Shown here: positions 22,486-34,115 of the stretch, in pieces
How positions within the stretch are numbered: the stretch's first letter is position 1
Layout: every line of letters starts with the position of its first letter
NCBI GenBank assembly: GCA_000611715.1
Contig: AZYM01000228.1
Coordinates: 123,507 to 187,506, forward strand
From: Scolecobasidium constrictum UM 578
Taxonomy: Eukaryota; Ascomycota; Dothideomycetes; Venturiales; Sympoventuriaceae
Length of the DNA stretch: 64,000 bases
Direction of reading: 5' to 3'
Position numbers and translations under genes: made by a program
The notes under the pieces: generated by a model
Database searches by the model: none
What the model was told of the DNA's origin: nothing
The model's input: the letters and a program-made list of their open reading frames with translations, nothing else

Positions 22486-25076
22486 CGTGTCTAGGCTACC
22501 ACGTGCGGTTCTTTCCTTCGGCTGGGGTCGCAAAAAGTCGGTCTGCACCGTTCCGTGGTGCAGACTGCGAACTGGTGAAGCGGTGAGTGTCCCGAATTCA
22601 TGGCTTCTAAAGGTTAGATCGCTTACCTCGAGGATACTTATTCTCGCAAGGCGCTCGTCGATTTCTCACTTCTCACTTTCACAAAGCTTTGTTGTTGTAG
22701 AAGGAAGGAAGGAAAACGTCCTTCACTTCTCTCAAATACCGAGAGGCGCTCTGCGCGGCTGTGATAGTCCCAGGGACTTGTCGACCGCGAAAACTTGGCT
22801 GCTGTTGAGAAGGAATGGCATGCAGAGTATGCCTCCAGCGAGAAAAAGTTCTGCAAGTGAAGTTTGAGGAGCGCGGGACTGTGTTCGCCTGTTGTGAAGG
22901 TCGTCAAGTTTACAGCACTCAGGCGATTTGCTCTTTTCCAACTGTGGAGCCAGGGTTCACCACACGAAAGTGCCCCCTTCAGCTGGGCGAAAAGGCGAGA
23001 GGGAAACGATTATACACGAAGAAGAGCGGCAGCAAAGAGATGTACAAGGAATGTAGGGGCAGTATGTATGGATGAGCCAGCTGCCAGCGAGATGAGTCTA
23101 TCACGAAGCTAAGGAGAGATAGATGGACGATGGCGCGCAGGCTGAGTCAAGCAGGAAAAGAGAGAGCGAGGAGACGTGAGCTAATCGGTGCGCTAAGGGT
23201 TGGACTATCCCCTTCAGCTGGGGCTCTGGGAGCAGGCCATTCTCATGGTCTGGTCCGCTTCTACGGGAATACTTCCATTCAGCTGGCTGAAGCTGGATGA
23301 GGTTTTGGATGTGTCTTGCTTTCTGGCTGCGATGGGAGTGTGGTGTGCCTCCTATGCGAACGCCTGTTTGGAGCCGGACGGGAGTGGCTTTGCGCTCCCG
23401 CTGCGCATTGTAATCAGATGCTGAGGGCGGCGTTTTGACTGGACTGATGGGCTTTCAGGGACAAAGCGAGTGGTTCATAGGACGGATAGAGGTAGGCTCG
23501 ATGCATATATATGGTTCAGGACATGCCTGAGCGAGCTGGAGCAGACGATGTCTTACATCTTGATGCTTGTTCTGGAGCTTCCATACCCTGGGACTGTCAT
23601 GATCAGGACCGCGAGCTGAAGGTGTGTTTCACAGAGTACTGATGACGGAGTATGAGCTCCCAGCTCTGGACGCTGACTGCTTAATTCTGAGGAGCTCATC
23701 AACCCACGGAGCTGTCTACCCACTGAAGGACTACCCTAACCCATCCTAGCCACAAAAGCGAGCACATCATCATCAGCTGCTCAAGCCCAAGCTGCCACAA
23801 GCACGCCATCCATCCATCCCAGAAGCAAGATTCGCAGCGCGCCGTGTAACGCCAGATGTACAAATCCTCCGCAACTGCACTGTCCCGATCATTCGGGCGA
23901 TGACAGCTGTCGTGAGCCAATCTCTGTGTCGTGCAGGTGTTAGCTCCCGTCTGATGCTGGCCTGCTTGGCGCGAGATGTGGTCCTTGTCTCGCGTGGCCC
24001 GGGATTCTGGGAGGAGAGATTACTGGGTAGAGGTCGGGAGGACGTTGTTTGCCTCATTGCTGATATTTGGGGTTGGGAGATGAAGTGGAGTGAGAGTAGA
24101 AGTAGTGATCTGAGATTCTTATCTCAGGCAGAAGATCATGTTTGCTCCGCATTGTCTTGCTCATTATTCATAGACTAAACTACGACTAGTCTGACCACGA
24201 TCCTGGGGAGAACACGTGCCCAACCCACGTCTCGTGCAGCGTATATGTGATTGTCATAACCCTCGCCGTGCACGATGAGACCAGAAACCCTCGAGTCACT
24301 CGTGTTGCGCTGTGTTGGTCAGGATGTGCCTTTCCCCGAGCCCCGAGGGTTGACGTGCATAAACTCGTTCGCCGGCTGCAGATGAGGCATCCACGCGTCA
24401 CGCTGTGTGACATTCGCCTTGCCATCCGCACCTCACGATCTGACCTATGTGGTCGAGGTTTTCCAGGACACAGCTTCACTTCACAACGTGCGCCTCAAGA
24501 ATTTTGTTCTCGAGATTTGTCTGAGTTGGTCTACAAGATGAAGGAACAACCATGAATCGTCAAAGTCCTCCATGACTGATGCGGATAGTTGTATTTATTC
24601 TACATGTGGCTAGCAATCCTGGACATAATCTTCTGGCCTATCGAAGAATTCCTACAAGGCTTCGCATTCTAGCTTGCGGCTTCGCAAGACGATTCTCAGG
24701 ATGACATGATCATTGATGCGGCCATCTCGACGTGTCGAGTGCGCTGTCGCGCGTGGTACGAGTTCGCAACATCACGAGCAGAACCGTTCCTCGCACCACG
24801 TGCCACGGCAGTCTGCATCCACCCGCCACCGTGCTACCCATATTGTCTCCTCGACTGCTCGGATCACTCTAAATATTCTGTTGCACGGCGCGAACTGCGT
24901 ATTGCATTCACCAAAAGCAGGTCGAGGATGTGAGCTCACTTCCATCTCGAGGCTTCATAGCACATTCTCGACAAGACTTTTCGAGTCGGTCCAATTGTTG
25001 TCCGTAGCGGTCACACAGGATGGAACGCCTTCCTCATCAAGGTGAATTCTTTCCCGGTGAAGATACCGCACCCATC
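22486..25076. other. Long upstream region of the Myb-like gene
   Basis: About 2.6 kb with no convincing gene on either strand. Directly before the Myb-like start there is a likely leader exon and a 55-base leader intron (22572-22626). The motif TTCAGCTGG occurs three times within about 310 bases (22978, 23213, 23278). The remainder shows only short chance frames. Confidence 0.5.
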
Positions 25077-26042
25077 TCATCCGTCCTCCCTCACAACACG
25101 CCACTCACTAACAACCCCCCACACGCACCCCTCAACCTCAACCTCCCAACTCATTCCCTTGACCAGCACCACACATCCCACATCCACCCGCCCCCTCCCT
25201 CTCCCGCTAATAAGACATAACCGCACATCACCCTCGCATCTCACCAACGCCATTCCCGCGCCGCCACTCACCTCAAGGACTCTGACGCTATAGCTATTAC
25301 TTCCACGTGCTTGATGCTGCGACATTTCCAAAACCCACTGACGGACCGTGTCCGCCATACCGCCGGGTAGGAACTTGTCGCCCTTGCGGTGCGGGGAGAA
25401 TGCTTCAGGTAGCGGCGCAGCTAACGTTGCTGCGGAGGTGGGCGGTGGGAGGAAGACCGGGCGGAGGGGAAGGGGAGGGGAGGACGAGGGGCCTTGTGTG
25501 TGAGTGTGCGTCTGGGGGAGGAAGGTGTGCCGGGTTGTTTGTGGAGTCGTGAATTCTCCTTCTACCTTAGATGGAGGATGAGGAGGAGCTGTGGGGCCAT
25601 TGTCGTGGATTATGTCAGGCAGTGCATTCTCATTCGCGAAACGGCGCGGTGTAGCAAACCTCCCCGCTTCATGTTCTCCCTCATCTCCTCGCTGCTGAAG
25701 CCGTGGCCTCTTCGGTGAAGAAGGTCGCGCGTGCCCGAATTTAGGAGTAGCCGCGAATTGGTCGACATCCTCCCCTCTCACGACCGGTGTCCTTGTCACG
25801 TCATAGAAATTCCTCGGCGCTGGTGTGGAGACTGATGCGGTATTGAATTTGGGGATTGCTCGTGCCGGTGTCTCTCCAGATGGAGGTGGCAATGCTTTGT
25901 GCTTGAGTTTTGAGCCTGGCGCTTCGGTTGGCTTCTTGGGTTGGGGCTTTGCGAGGAAGCGGTGGGGTGAGGGTGTCTGTATCTGTCAGTCTTATTGCGG
26001 CATGAATGAATTGAGCAGATATACTACTGGTGGAGGAGCCAT
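25077..26042 (-). CDS. Hypothetical proline-rich protein with conserved C-terminal domain; 15-base first exon
   Basis: Exons 26042-26028 (MAPPP only) and 25982-25077, joined across a 45-base intron (donor GTAGTA, acceptor ACAG), give 306 residues. The main frame has no ATG before an obviously coding stretch (TPSPHRFLAKPQPKKPTEAPGSK), so a tiny first exon is needed; this is the only nearby one that keeps phase. The N-terminal two thirds are disordered, rich in Pro, Thr and Ser with a basic SSPKRPRL patch that looks like a nuclear localisation signal. The last 110 residues look folded: AFSPHRKGDKFLPGGMADTVRQWV, then many beta strands rich in Val, Gly and Glu, possibly an OB-like barrel. A nuclear role is inferred. 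I do not recognise the family. Confidence 0.72.
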
Positions 26043-26895
26043 CTCAAGACGCGTGGGTGATGCGTTGTCACGTGTTGGGTTCCCGTTCGATTCGAGTGCT
26101 GGCTAGCCGTCCTCTGCGCGTCATTATGAGGAGACGACTGCGTTCTTATCAGCGATGCGGTTTTGCTGGGAGAACTTCCTCGCAGTCTTCACTCATACAC
26201 TCGACCATCTCAAGTCGTGATATTGAACCATTCACAGGGAAACCACATCAAGCATCCCCGATCTCGATCTGGTAAGCGGGGCGTCCTAGCGCCTTGGCGC
26301 ACCTGCCTCGCGCAGCAGCTCACGATGCAACCAACACGCAATGCACTAGCCCTCTCTTACTCCATAAATCCTGAAACAAGATCAATGAGAAAATCGATCG
26401 AGGGATCTTCCTTGCGATGTGAAAAGTGGATGATACGATTTTGCGATCGTCATTGCGGAGGGAAAGTCGAGAGGCTGACCTGACATTTGTGTGGCTGGCG
26501 TGTGCGTGGCTTGCCGGCCTGTCAACAAATAGATGCGACCCTGCCAAACAAACCTTTGATTGAGTAGTCCCTTGATTTCTTCGACGACAACGACGTGCTG
26601 CCTGGATCCCTCTCCTTTGGAAGTGCGCGGATTCGGATGATGGATTGATTGATTGATTGATTGATTAGTGTGCAATTGCTTGCCTCTGAACATTCTTGAG
26701 CTACAGGAAGTCCGGCAGAGGCAGACTGCAAGGCTGGCTCACACTGCCTCGAGGACTACTCCACTTATCCCATGACGGTTGCGCGTACACCTCTCTCCGA
26801 CTGATACTCGATCCGACGTTCCCTCACTCACTACTCAAGGGCCGCTCACTCCCTCCTTCCTTCGCGCCCAATTGCGGCACCACACAAACATCACG
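26043..26895. other. Intergenic, divergent promoter region
   Basis: About 850 bases between divergent genes. It contains a GATT microsatellite (26643-26666) and, just before the C2-protein start, a pyrimidine-rich leader. No other gene seen. Confidence 0.55.
26643..26666. repeat. GATT tetranucleotide microsatellite, six perfect copies
   Basis: Six perfect GATT units lie in the divergent intergenic region, 229 bases before the C2-protein start codon. Likely length-variable between strains. Confidence 0.9.
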
Positions 26896-29800
26896 ATGCC
26901 GCCCACGAAGCTGTCCAAGGGCAGCACCATGCACGCGGCAGGCATCTACGCAGACATGACGGTCGATGGCCCGGAGATTGGCACATTGGTGGTGATCGTG
27001 GATCGTGCGAAGAACCTGCCGAATCGTAAGAGCATGGGGAAGCAGGACCCGTACTGCAGTGCAAGATTGGCGAAGGAGGCGAAGAAGACAAAGACGGATA
27101 AGCGGGGTGGGCAGGTGCCGCGGTGGTGAGTCTCATCGTTTACTGATTGCGTGGATAGATAGGAAAGGGACTACAGCTAACAAAGATACAACTGACAGGG
27201 ACGAAGAGATGCGCTTCACGGTCCGCGACTCACCCGACTACTACCAGCTCAAAGTCTCCATCTTCAACGACGACAAGAAAACAGAACTCATCGGCGAGGC
27301 CTGGGTCGACCTGCAGGACGTCATCAAGCCCGGCGGCGGGCAATCGGACATCTGGCACAACCTCAACTGCAAGGGCAAGTACGCCGGCGAGGTGCGCCTG
27401 GAGATGACGTACTACGACGCGCGCCCGAAGCCGGAGAAGAGCAGCGAGGATGTGAGTGTGGAGAATGCGCTGAGGGAGGTTAGTAGGGAGGCAAAGCAGA
27501 CGCCTGTTAAGAGACGGCCGTTGCCGAGTGATCCGGTTAGTGGAGCGGCTTCTCCGGTCGAGATTGCGAGGGCGGGTGGACCGAGGGAGCTGGGCACGCC
27601 GGGGAGAGCGCTGCCGCAGCCGGTGGGCAGAAGTGCGGGCAATACACCGAGTAGTAACAGGAGGACCGTGCATCGGGACAGCCAGCCCCAGCCGGTGGAG
27701 CGACGGCCAGTCAGCCAGCAGAATTACTATCCGGAGACGCCGGATGATGTGTTTGGCGGTGGACAGCACGACGCACAATCCTACTCGCAGCCGCAGGCAG
27801 ACTCGTTCAGTCAGTTTGGCGGATATGAGCCGAATCCGCCGCCACAGCAGCAGGCGTCACATCAGGACTTCAATTACCAGGACAATCCCATGACTGGATT
27901 GCCTGAATTACCACCTATGACAAATCATCGAAGGCAAGGCTCGAATCGGGCACAGCAGCAGGATCAGTACAGGAGTGACTATGGACAGCCTATGCCACCG
28001 AGGCAGCCTGAGCTACACCACGCGCATTCAGCGCCGCAGGTGCCTGTCACGGCACCTTATCCGGAGCACATGATGCACCCACGCGACACATTCCAACATA
28101 CGCAATCGGACAACTACATGAACCACGGGCAGCCTGTGCGCAACGAGTACGAGGATCCATACCAATCACAACAAGATGCACGGTACGAGCACGATAGACG
28201 ATCGAGTCATCAGTACCCTGGACAGCCGCAGCCGCCTCAGCGATCACCAGTCCACGAGGGCTACGATCACATCCCGCAGAATAGCGTGTACAGACGGCCT
28301 TCGGAGCAGTATGAGCGTCCCTCGTCGAGCCACTACCAGCTTGATGCGCCGCCACCTCCGCCTGCGCATAGGGACAGCACACCTGGGTCATCATCACGGC
28401 AGGACGGGTACTCGAACTACGCGCCAGCGCCTTTGAACTTCAGACGCTCCCCGTCTCCTCTGCCTTCTATCGAGCAAGATCCATACGCCTCCGCACAACA
28501 AAGTTATGGCACACCCGACTATGCCGCTGCGAGGAGGAACACCGCACCCATCGACACGTCCCCACAAGAACCGCATATCTACCGTCCGCGCGCTCGCTCG
28601 GGGGAGGCAATGCGCGATTCATATCGTCCTCCCTCAAGGGACTCACGGGACGACTATGCCCTCCCGCCCAGCCATCCAGAGTACTACTCCCCAACCACGG
28701 GCCAGGCGCCCGACTTCCCTCCGTCAAGTCAGAGGAGGGACTCCTATCAGCCACCCTACCAGCCGGCGACTCGCTCTCCCCTCGCAGTGGAGAGTCCGCA
28801 CTCCTTCGGCGACCGCTCGAGTCTGCCCAGCCAGGCCAACACGCCGAGTAGAGGTAGAGAGGGGAGTGACCCGTATCACGCGCCTTTACCATCTCGAGGA
28901 CGGCCCTACTCAAATCACCATTATGCGAGTAGTGAGCCCTTCGTGCCGCAATCGCAGAGCTACAACACGCCGCCGCGGCAGCACCCGCTCGCGCAGCAGG
29001 TGCCATCCAGCTCCCCGGGCGGGTACGGTGTGCATCCCACGCCTCCGAGCCAGATGGACACAAGCACCGGCGCGATCGTGAAACCCATCGCCATTTCCCC
29101 CGTCTACACGCCCAACTCTGACCGGCACGCCCGACCAGCACAGAGAAGCACACCTACAACACGCAAATCCGTGTCCCCGAGACCACCGCCCTCGCAACCG
29201 TCCACCCCCTCAGGAAGCAACGGCATCTTCGATAACCCCGATTCCTTCGCGCGCTTCAACCCGTCCGCCATCTCCTCCACCTCCTCCCTGGTGAATCACC
29301 CCGCGACCTCTTCGCACGGCTCTTCCCCGGCGCCCGTCCCAGTGACGAAGGAAGGCAAAATCGTCGATTTCCATGGAAATCATATTGACCCCTCCGACCG
29401 CCTTCCGGAGGCGAGTTGGGCGCCTGAGCCGGAGGCTAAGGGGGCGGTGAAGGATTATTCTGCTGCGAGGGGGGGACGGTTGAGTGGGGCGCGGGATTTG
29501 AATGTGACGCTGAAGCCGAGGGGGGCTAGCGCTGAACCTCCAGAGAGTGTGACTGCGGGTGCTGGAGGAGGAGGGGGAGGTGTCATTAGGGCGCGGTTGA
29601 GGAAGAAGGAACGCCCTGCTTCTGCTATCGTTACCTCGGGCATTGCTGGGGGCGCGGATAGGCCGTTTAGGGATATTCCGAACCCGGCGGCGCACTCGCC
29701 TTCGAGCTATGGCTACGGTGGAGGCAGTCCGGGCGGGTACGCCGCGGGTGGTGGGTATGCTTCTGATGCCTCGCCTAGCTATGGAGCTGGTCATCGTACC

Positions 29801-30049
29801 TCCTTCTATGGTAACGGCAATGGACCCGCTGCGCCGAGTATACCGCCGAAGATTCCGCTGGGAGGTGCGGCGGATGGTGCAGGTGGAATGAGAGGCGGCG
29901 GCGGATATAGTCCTGGTGGCTATGGCGCTGCACAGTATGGTGGTGGGAGGGGGGAGGACGCGCTGGCCAGGGAGCTGGCGAGTATTGATCTGGGACCTAG
30001 TGGCGGGGCTAGAGTGGCAAGAGGAAGGATGCTTGGGTTTAGGAACTGA
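26896..30049 (+). CDS. Large C2-domain protein, Inn1/Fic1-like (probable cytokinesis factor)
   Basis: Exons 26896-27125 and 27199-30049 (73-base intron, donor GTGAGT, acceptor GACAG) give 1026 residues. The splice fuses PRW to DEEMRF inside the C2 fold. Residues about 20-150 form a C2 domain: IGTLVVIVDRAKNLPNRKSMGKQDPYC, then DEEMRFTV, LKVSIFNDD and LIGEAWVDLQDVI. The rest is long, disordered and very rich in Pro, Gln, Ser and Tyr, with many PxxP motifs, ending in a Gly-rich tail. A C2 module followed by a PxxP tail is the layout of Inn1 (budding yeast) and Fic1 (fission yeast), which link membrane to SH3 proteins at the division septum. The acidic calcium ligands are not complete, so calcium-independent binding is plausible. 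The assignment rests on architecture. Confidence 0.85.
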
Positions 30050-32208
30050 GACTATGTGAAGATCGAAGTATGATGCGGAGGTGCGGGTTGAAGATTGTGT
30101 GTGGCATTTGCTGGCGTTGGTGGGGCTTTGTGAGATATATCAGGGATTGCGAATTGGGACGGCGTCGTGTCTACGGATGCGATGATTGTATGTGAGAATT
30201 ATAGAGAAACATGTTTATGGAGAGTAATGGATGACTTTCTGATCAGTGCTCACGCGAGCAATCCTTCTTCCTCTTCTTGTCGGCCCTCTGGACGAGACCA
30301 CGTCAACAAAACGAGGTCACATTCAGACAAGCATTCACCTAACACACACATCATGCAGTACTCCAGGATGCGGATTAAGGTTGCGTACCTGCGTCTGGTC
30401 TGGAGTCTCGCCTCGTGGCGGGTATTCAGTACCGTCACGAATCTGCTGCCGCTTATTCAGGTATCCGCCCGGAGCGGAGAGTGTGCTGCAGATGCTCCTT
30501 GGCTATTCATGCATGCATGCAGAGCTCGGTGGAAGTGCATGATATCGCTGACGTGGAGTGTGAGTTGGCGATGTGCTGGCTCGTTGGCTGCAAGAGAGGA
30601 CGAATCAAGAGCTTGGATTTGGGCTGTCGGTGTGCGCGAATTATCGCAAAACGTGAATATCGCAGATGCGAGATTCTTGAGCGCGCAGGCGTCAAGCTTT
30701 CAATTGCTGAGAGCGAATGAATCTGACGAGTGCCGTTGCTGTCGCAGGTGGATTATCGCAAATGCGATGATCGTCGTCATTGGCTGTTCGTGCATGCACT
30801 CCGCCAGCTTCACGAATCGGATCGCTATATCGATTTGCGCTCCCTAGAGCAAGCTCTGTTTGGCCCGCCGACTTGACCACTCGTTGTCGTGCGTTGAAGT
30901 CGATGTAGCGCAAACAAGCTAGACAGTCTCGTGCGCCTTCGTCCGGTTCTCGCACTGGGGGGTGAGCCGCACTAGTCTTGGAAGGTTGAACTCGAGCTCA
31001 TCCGTGCTTGGTGTCGCGAGGCTGGATCTCGAAGTGGCGCAAATGACTGGGTGAAACGCTGCGACTGAATGTCTATGCAAGTCCAAGCGCCAGATGACTG
31101 CATTCTTGCTCGGGGCACCCTTGTTCGCGATGCGCAACTTTGCTACTTAAAGGCTGAGGCCCTGCTTTCGTCTTTGACGTGTCAATACCTCTTCTATGCT
31201 TGAGCTCTCAAGTAGCTGACGATGTTCATTGCTTTATACACTTCAAGCATCCGAGCAGATGCTCGAAGGTGTCTTGACAAGTACATTCATGTCTGCTTGT
31301 CGCTGCCCCACCCAAAGGGTGCCAAATGCCGTGCTGTGGTCGAGAAGGAGATGCTCAAATGCGAGTGAGTCTAGCGACTTGTGGAGATACAGGTCAAAGC
31401 CAGTGATCACACATGTTTATCACATCTAAGAGCTTGGGAACGGTCCATGTCGGGAATCATGAAGGTGTGATCTAACGACCGTCGCCGCATGTCCGTCAGG
31501 AGGACTGCATGCTGTGCTGCTGTCGACGACTATCTTCATGCGAGTAGCTTGGGCATATCATCTCCGCTGTACTGATCACTACACGGATTTCCGAGCGTGA
31601 GCACCTGAGTACTCACACCGGATCAAGCAACTCGATACGTTTTCAAAGTCCGCGCTGGGCTGACTGTTGAGCACGAGTGGGCTTCGTCCCAGCAAGCCCA
31701 TCATCGCACCTGAATGACATTGCAGGCCTGATCTTGCTTCGTCGAAGGGAAATTTAGTTCCCTGCACAGTAAGCTCGCAAACTGAAATTGGGTGCAACTC
31801 TCGCTGCCATCTGACCGTGAACACGTGCTTTACTGTAGACAGCATCATACGCTGGTAGACTGATTATTCCATTGCTATGGACAAGGCTGTGGGCAATTTG
31901 TCAGTAACATGTGACCATGTTTCGTAACGTTTTGTAATATTGCACACGTGACGCAGACTCTCTTGATTAAATAGCCTCCTTTGAGTTTTGGTCTGCATAG
32001 TTGGGCGTAGGCCTGTGCCACCCCGATTCGTCTAGGAAAGTCGGCCGAAGCTGCAGTGAAGGTTTGCATTACTGTGAGGCTCAATTCATGGATTCGTTCA
32101 AGAAGCCGCAGCAAGAATGTTTTCATTTCATTGTCATCGATAGCGTTTGACTTCGGTGACTTCAAAAATCTTGTCGTTGTGCTGAAGGCTGAAGAGACCT
32201 GTCAATAG
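30050..32208. other. Long intergenic region
   Basis: About 2.2 kb. A plus-strand frame of 226 codons (30167-30847) begins with a non-ATG codon, is Trp/Cys/Arg rich without motifs, and is treated as chance. No RNA gene recognised. Confidence 0.5.
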
Positions 32209-33741
32209 ATGCCGGTCATCAGCACGATGCGTGGTGTTCCACCGAAAGCCACACAGCTGGTTGATGCATCGTCCCGCCTCTTCAACGATGATGGCCAGCT
32301 ACGAACCGATCGCATCATATCAACGAATCCCGGCCACGGTTTCAAACATCTCGAGCCCATGGCAGGACAACAGTATCACTTGTCGTATACACCGACTGGC
32401 CCTGCTGCAGAGTCTGTAGCATCATCCCAGACTTGCTTTTCCACCTCGCAGACTCGTAAACGAAAACTAGCTTGTAGGACATTCTCGCACAAGAGCGATT
32501 ATGTTGTGCCTGAGCCCAAAGGTCGATCTTCTGCACAGGATGGGTCATCCAGATTGTGTCTGCCGAGCCAGAAACTTGCTTGCCCGTTCTTCAGGCGCGA
32601 TCCTGAAGATCTTTCATGCACTCGTGCCTGCGCAGGACCTGGCTGGGACCTTACTCGTCATGTCAAGGAACATGTGTTCCGTTGCCACGTGTCGGACATG
32701 ACCTGTCCTCGGTGCAATGCACCATTCGCAAGTCAAGATGAGCTTGAGGCTCATCATCAGGCAGAAGAACCTTGTATACCACGACCAGCTTCTCGAGCTC
32801 TTGGAATCAGCAGGAGTCAGGCTGATCGACTGAGAAGCAAGAAGGGCATCGCTGGTCTCAATGAAGAAGGCAAATGGGCCAAGATGTATTCCATCATCTT
32901 CCCGCATGACAAGCGTATTCCATCACCATGTCAGTACCTTCTTTGATTTGACCTCTCAGTTCTAACGTCAGCAGATTATCTCGAACACAAGCAGACATCC
33001 AGAGAGCTTGAAGAGCTGAGGCGACGCGTTGTCGAGACGTTACCAGTCGTGATCGATGCAGCTCTAGTCTCTCCCTTGGCGGCTCTAAGGGAGACCGTAG
33101 AGCTTTCACTGGGACCAGAGCATTCAGCCCCAGATTTGCACTCCGTGTGGATCAACTTCGAAAGTGATGCAAGTGCTTCGATTCGAGACATCATAGCGAA
33201 CTTTGTGACCCAAGTCACGAACGGAGGTGGCTCAATGGCTTCTCCAGGCTCAGAGACGACGGTGACACACACGGGCTCCAGTCAACCAACCACCCGATCA
33301 TCAGAACTCTCAAGCCCTCGTGAGCTCTCATCGCAGCTCGAGCAAGATTATCCGGGATTCATGAGAGCTCAAGATGGAGACTTAGCACGGCGAGGTCATC
33401 CTGGTATGCTGATAACTTATGGCGCAAATATCATGAGCCATGGAATCGAGGGAATGCTCGAGACCTCGGATCTCCAAGAAGAAAGGGACCCAGCCCATGT
33501 CGAGCCGGTCGAAGATGGGACCGACTACGGACAAGTAACAGGTTCTCCGCCCTTTGAAGCCCAACTTGATGCAGTACCTTCTCTCGCAAGCTTCCAAGGC
33601 TCCCACTATGGACCGAACCCCTTTTACGACTTACAGCAGCAGACAATGAGCTCCGATCTGAACGGTCAGTACCCGTCGATGGTAGATCTGGATACTGGCG
33701 GTGCCCTTTTTCCGCAGTTGAGCTCATATTGGCAGCCTTGA
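32209..33741 (+). CDS. C2H2-type zinc-finger-like fungal protein
   Basis: Exons 32209-32929 and 32975-33741 (45-base intron, donor GTCAGT, branch TTCTAAC, acceptor CAGCAG) give 495 residues. The centre carries a cysteine/histidine module common in fungi: LACPFFRRDPE, CTRACAGPGWDLTRHVKEHVFRCH, then TCPRCNAPFASQDELEAHHQAEEPC. The splice yields IPSPYYLEHKQTSRELEEL, the Pro-Ser-Pro-Tyr-Tyr motif that usually follows the fingers, which supports the junction. A basic stretch RKRKLACR at about residue 85 may be a nuclear localisation signal. The C-terminal half is acidic and Ser/Gln rich. Proteins of this type are often called C2H2 transcription factors, but DNA binding has rarely been shown. The next gene on the same strand starts 374 bases on. 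Confidence 0.82.
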
Positions 33742-34115
33742 GTTCACAAAGATCCTTGTTGGATGCGCAGCACCATCATCTTCGACGGCGTAAAAACCGA
33801 TCGCATGCTGGAATCCGATGCTTTGACAGTGATTGAATGCTGGACTCAAGGAAACATGCCGAATGTAGTGTCGTGAGATCTCGAAAGGGACGGCTGGCGG
33901 GCGAGGCGAAGTTGAGGCCCCCAAACTTCCCTTGCTAGCGTGCCTGCGCCCGGGTTTCAGAGGCAAAAAATACCACCAACTTGCACCGAATTGTCGAACC
34001 TGCATGTTCCTTGCAGTAATCAGCAGATTTGCTGAGCACAATAAAGGATGCTGGAGCCCGTGATGCTGACTGTGATGTTCTTAAGCACATTTTTGCTTGT
34101 GCATCCCACGGAACG
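33742..34115. other. Intergenic
   Basis: A 374-base gap between same-strand genes. It may hold a 5' exon of the next gene, whose frame is open up to a TTG at 34029. Nothing else seen. Confidence 0.5.

Noticed and set aside
26085..26110. T-arm-like string (GTTCGATTCGAG) suggesting a tRNA
   Set aside because: No matching acceptor stem, D-arm or anticodon arm could be built around it.
30167..30847. Plus-strand frame of 226 codons
   Set aside because: It starts with a non-ATG codon and lacks any domain. Its residue composition is unlike the neighbouring genes.
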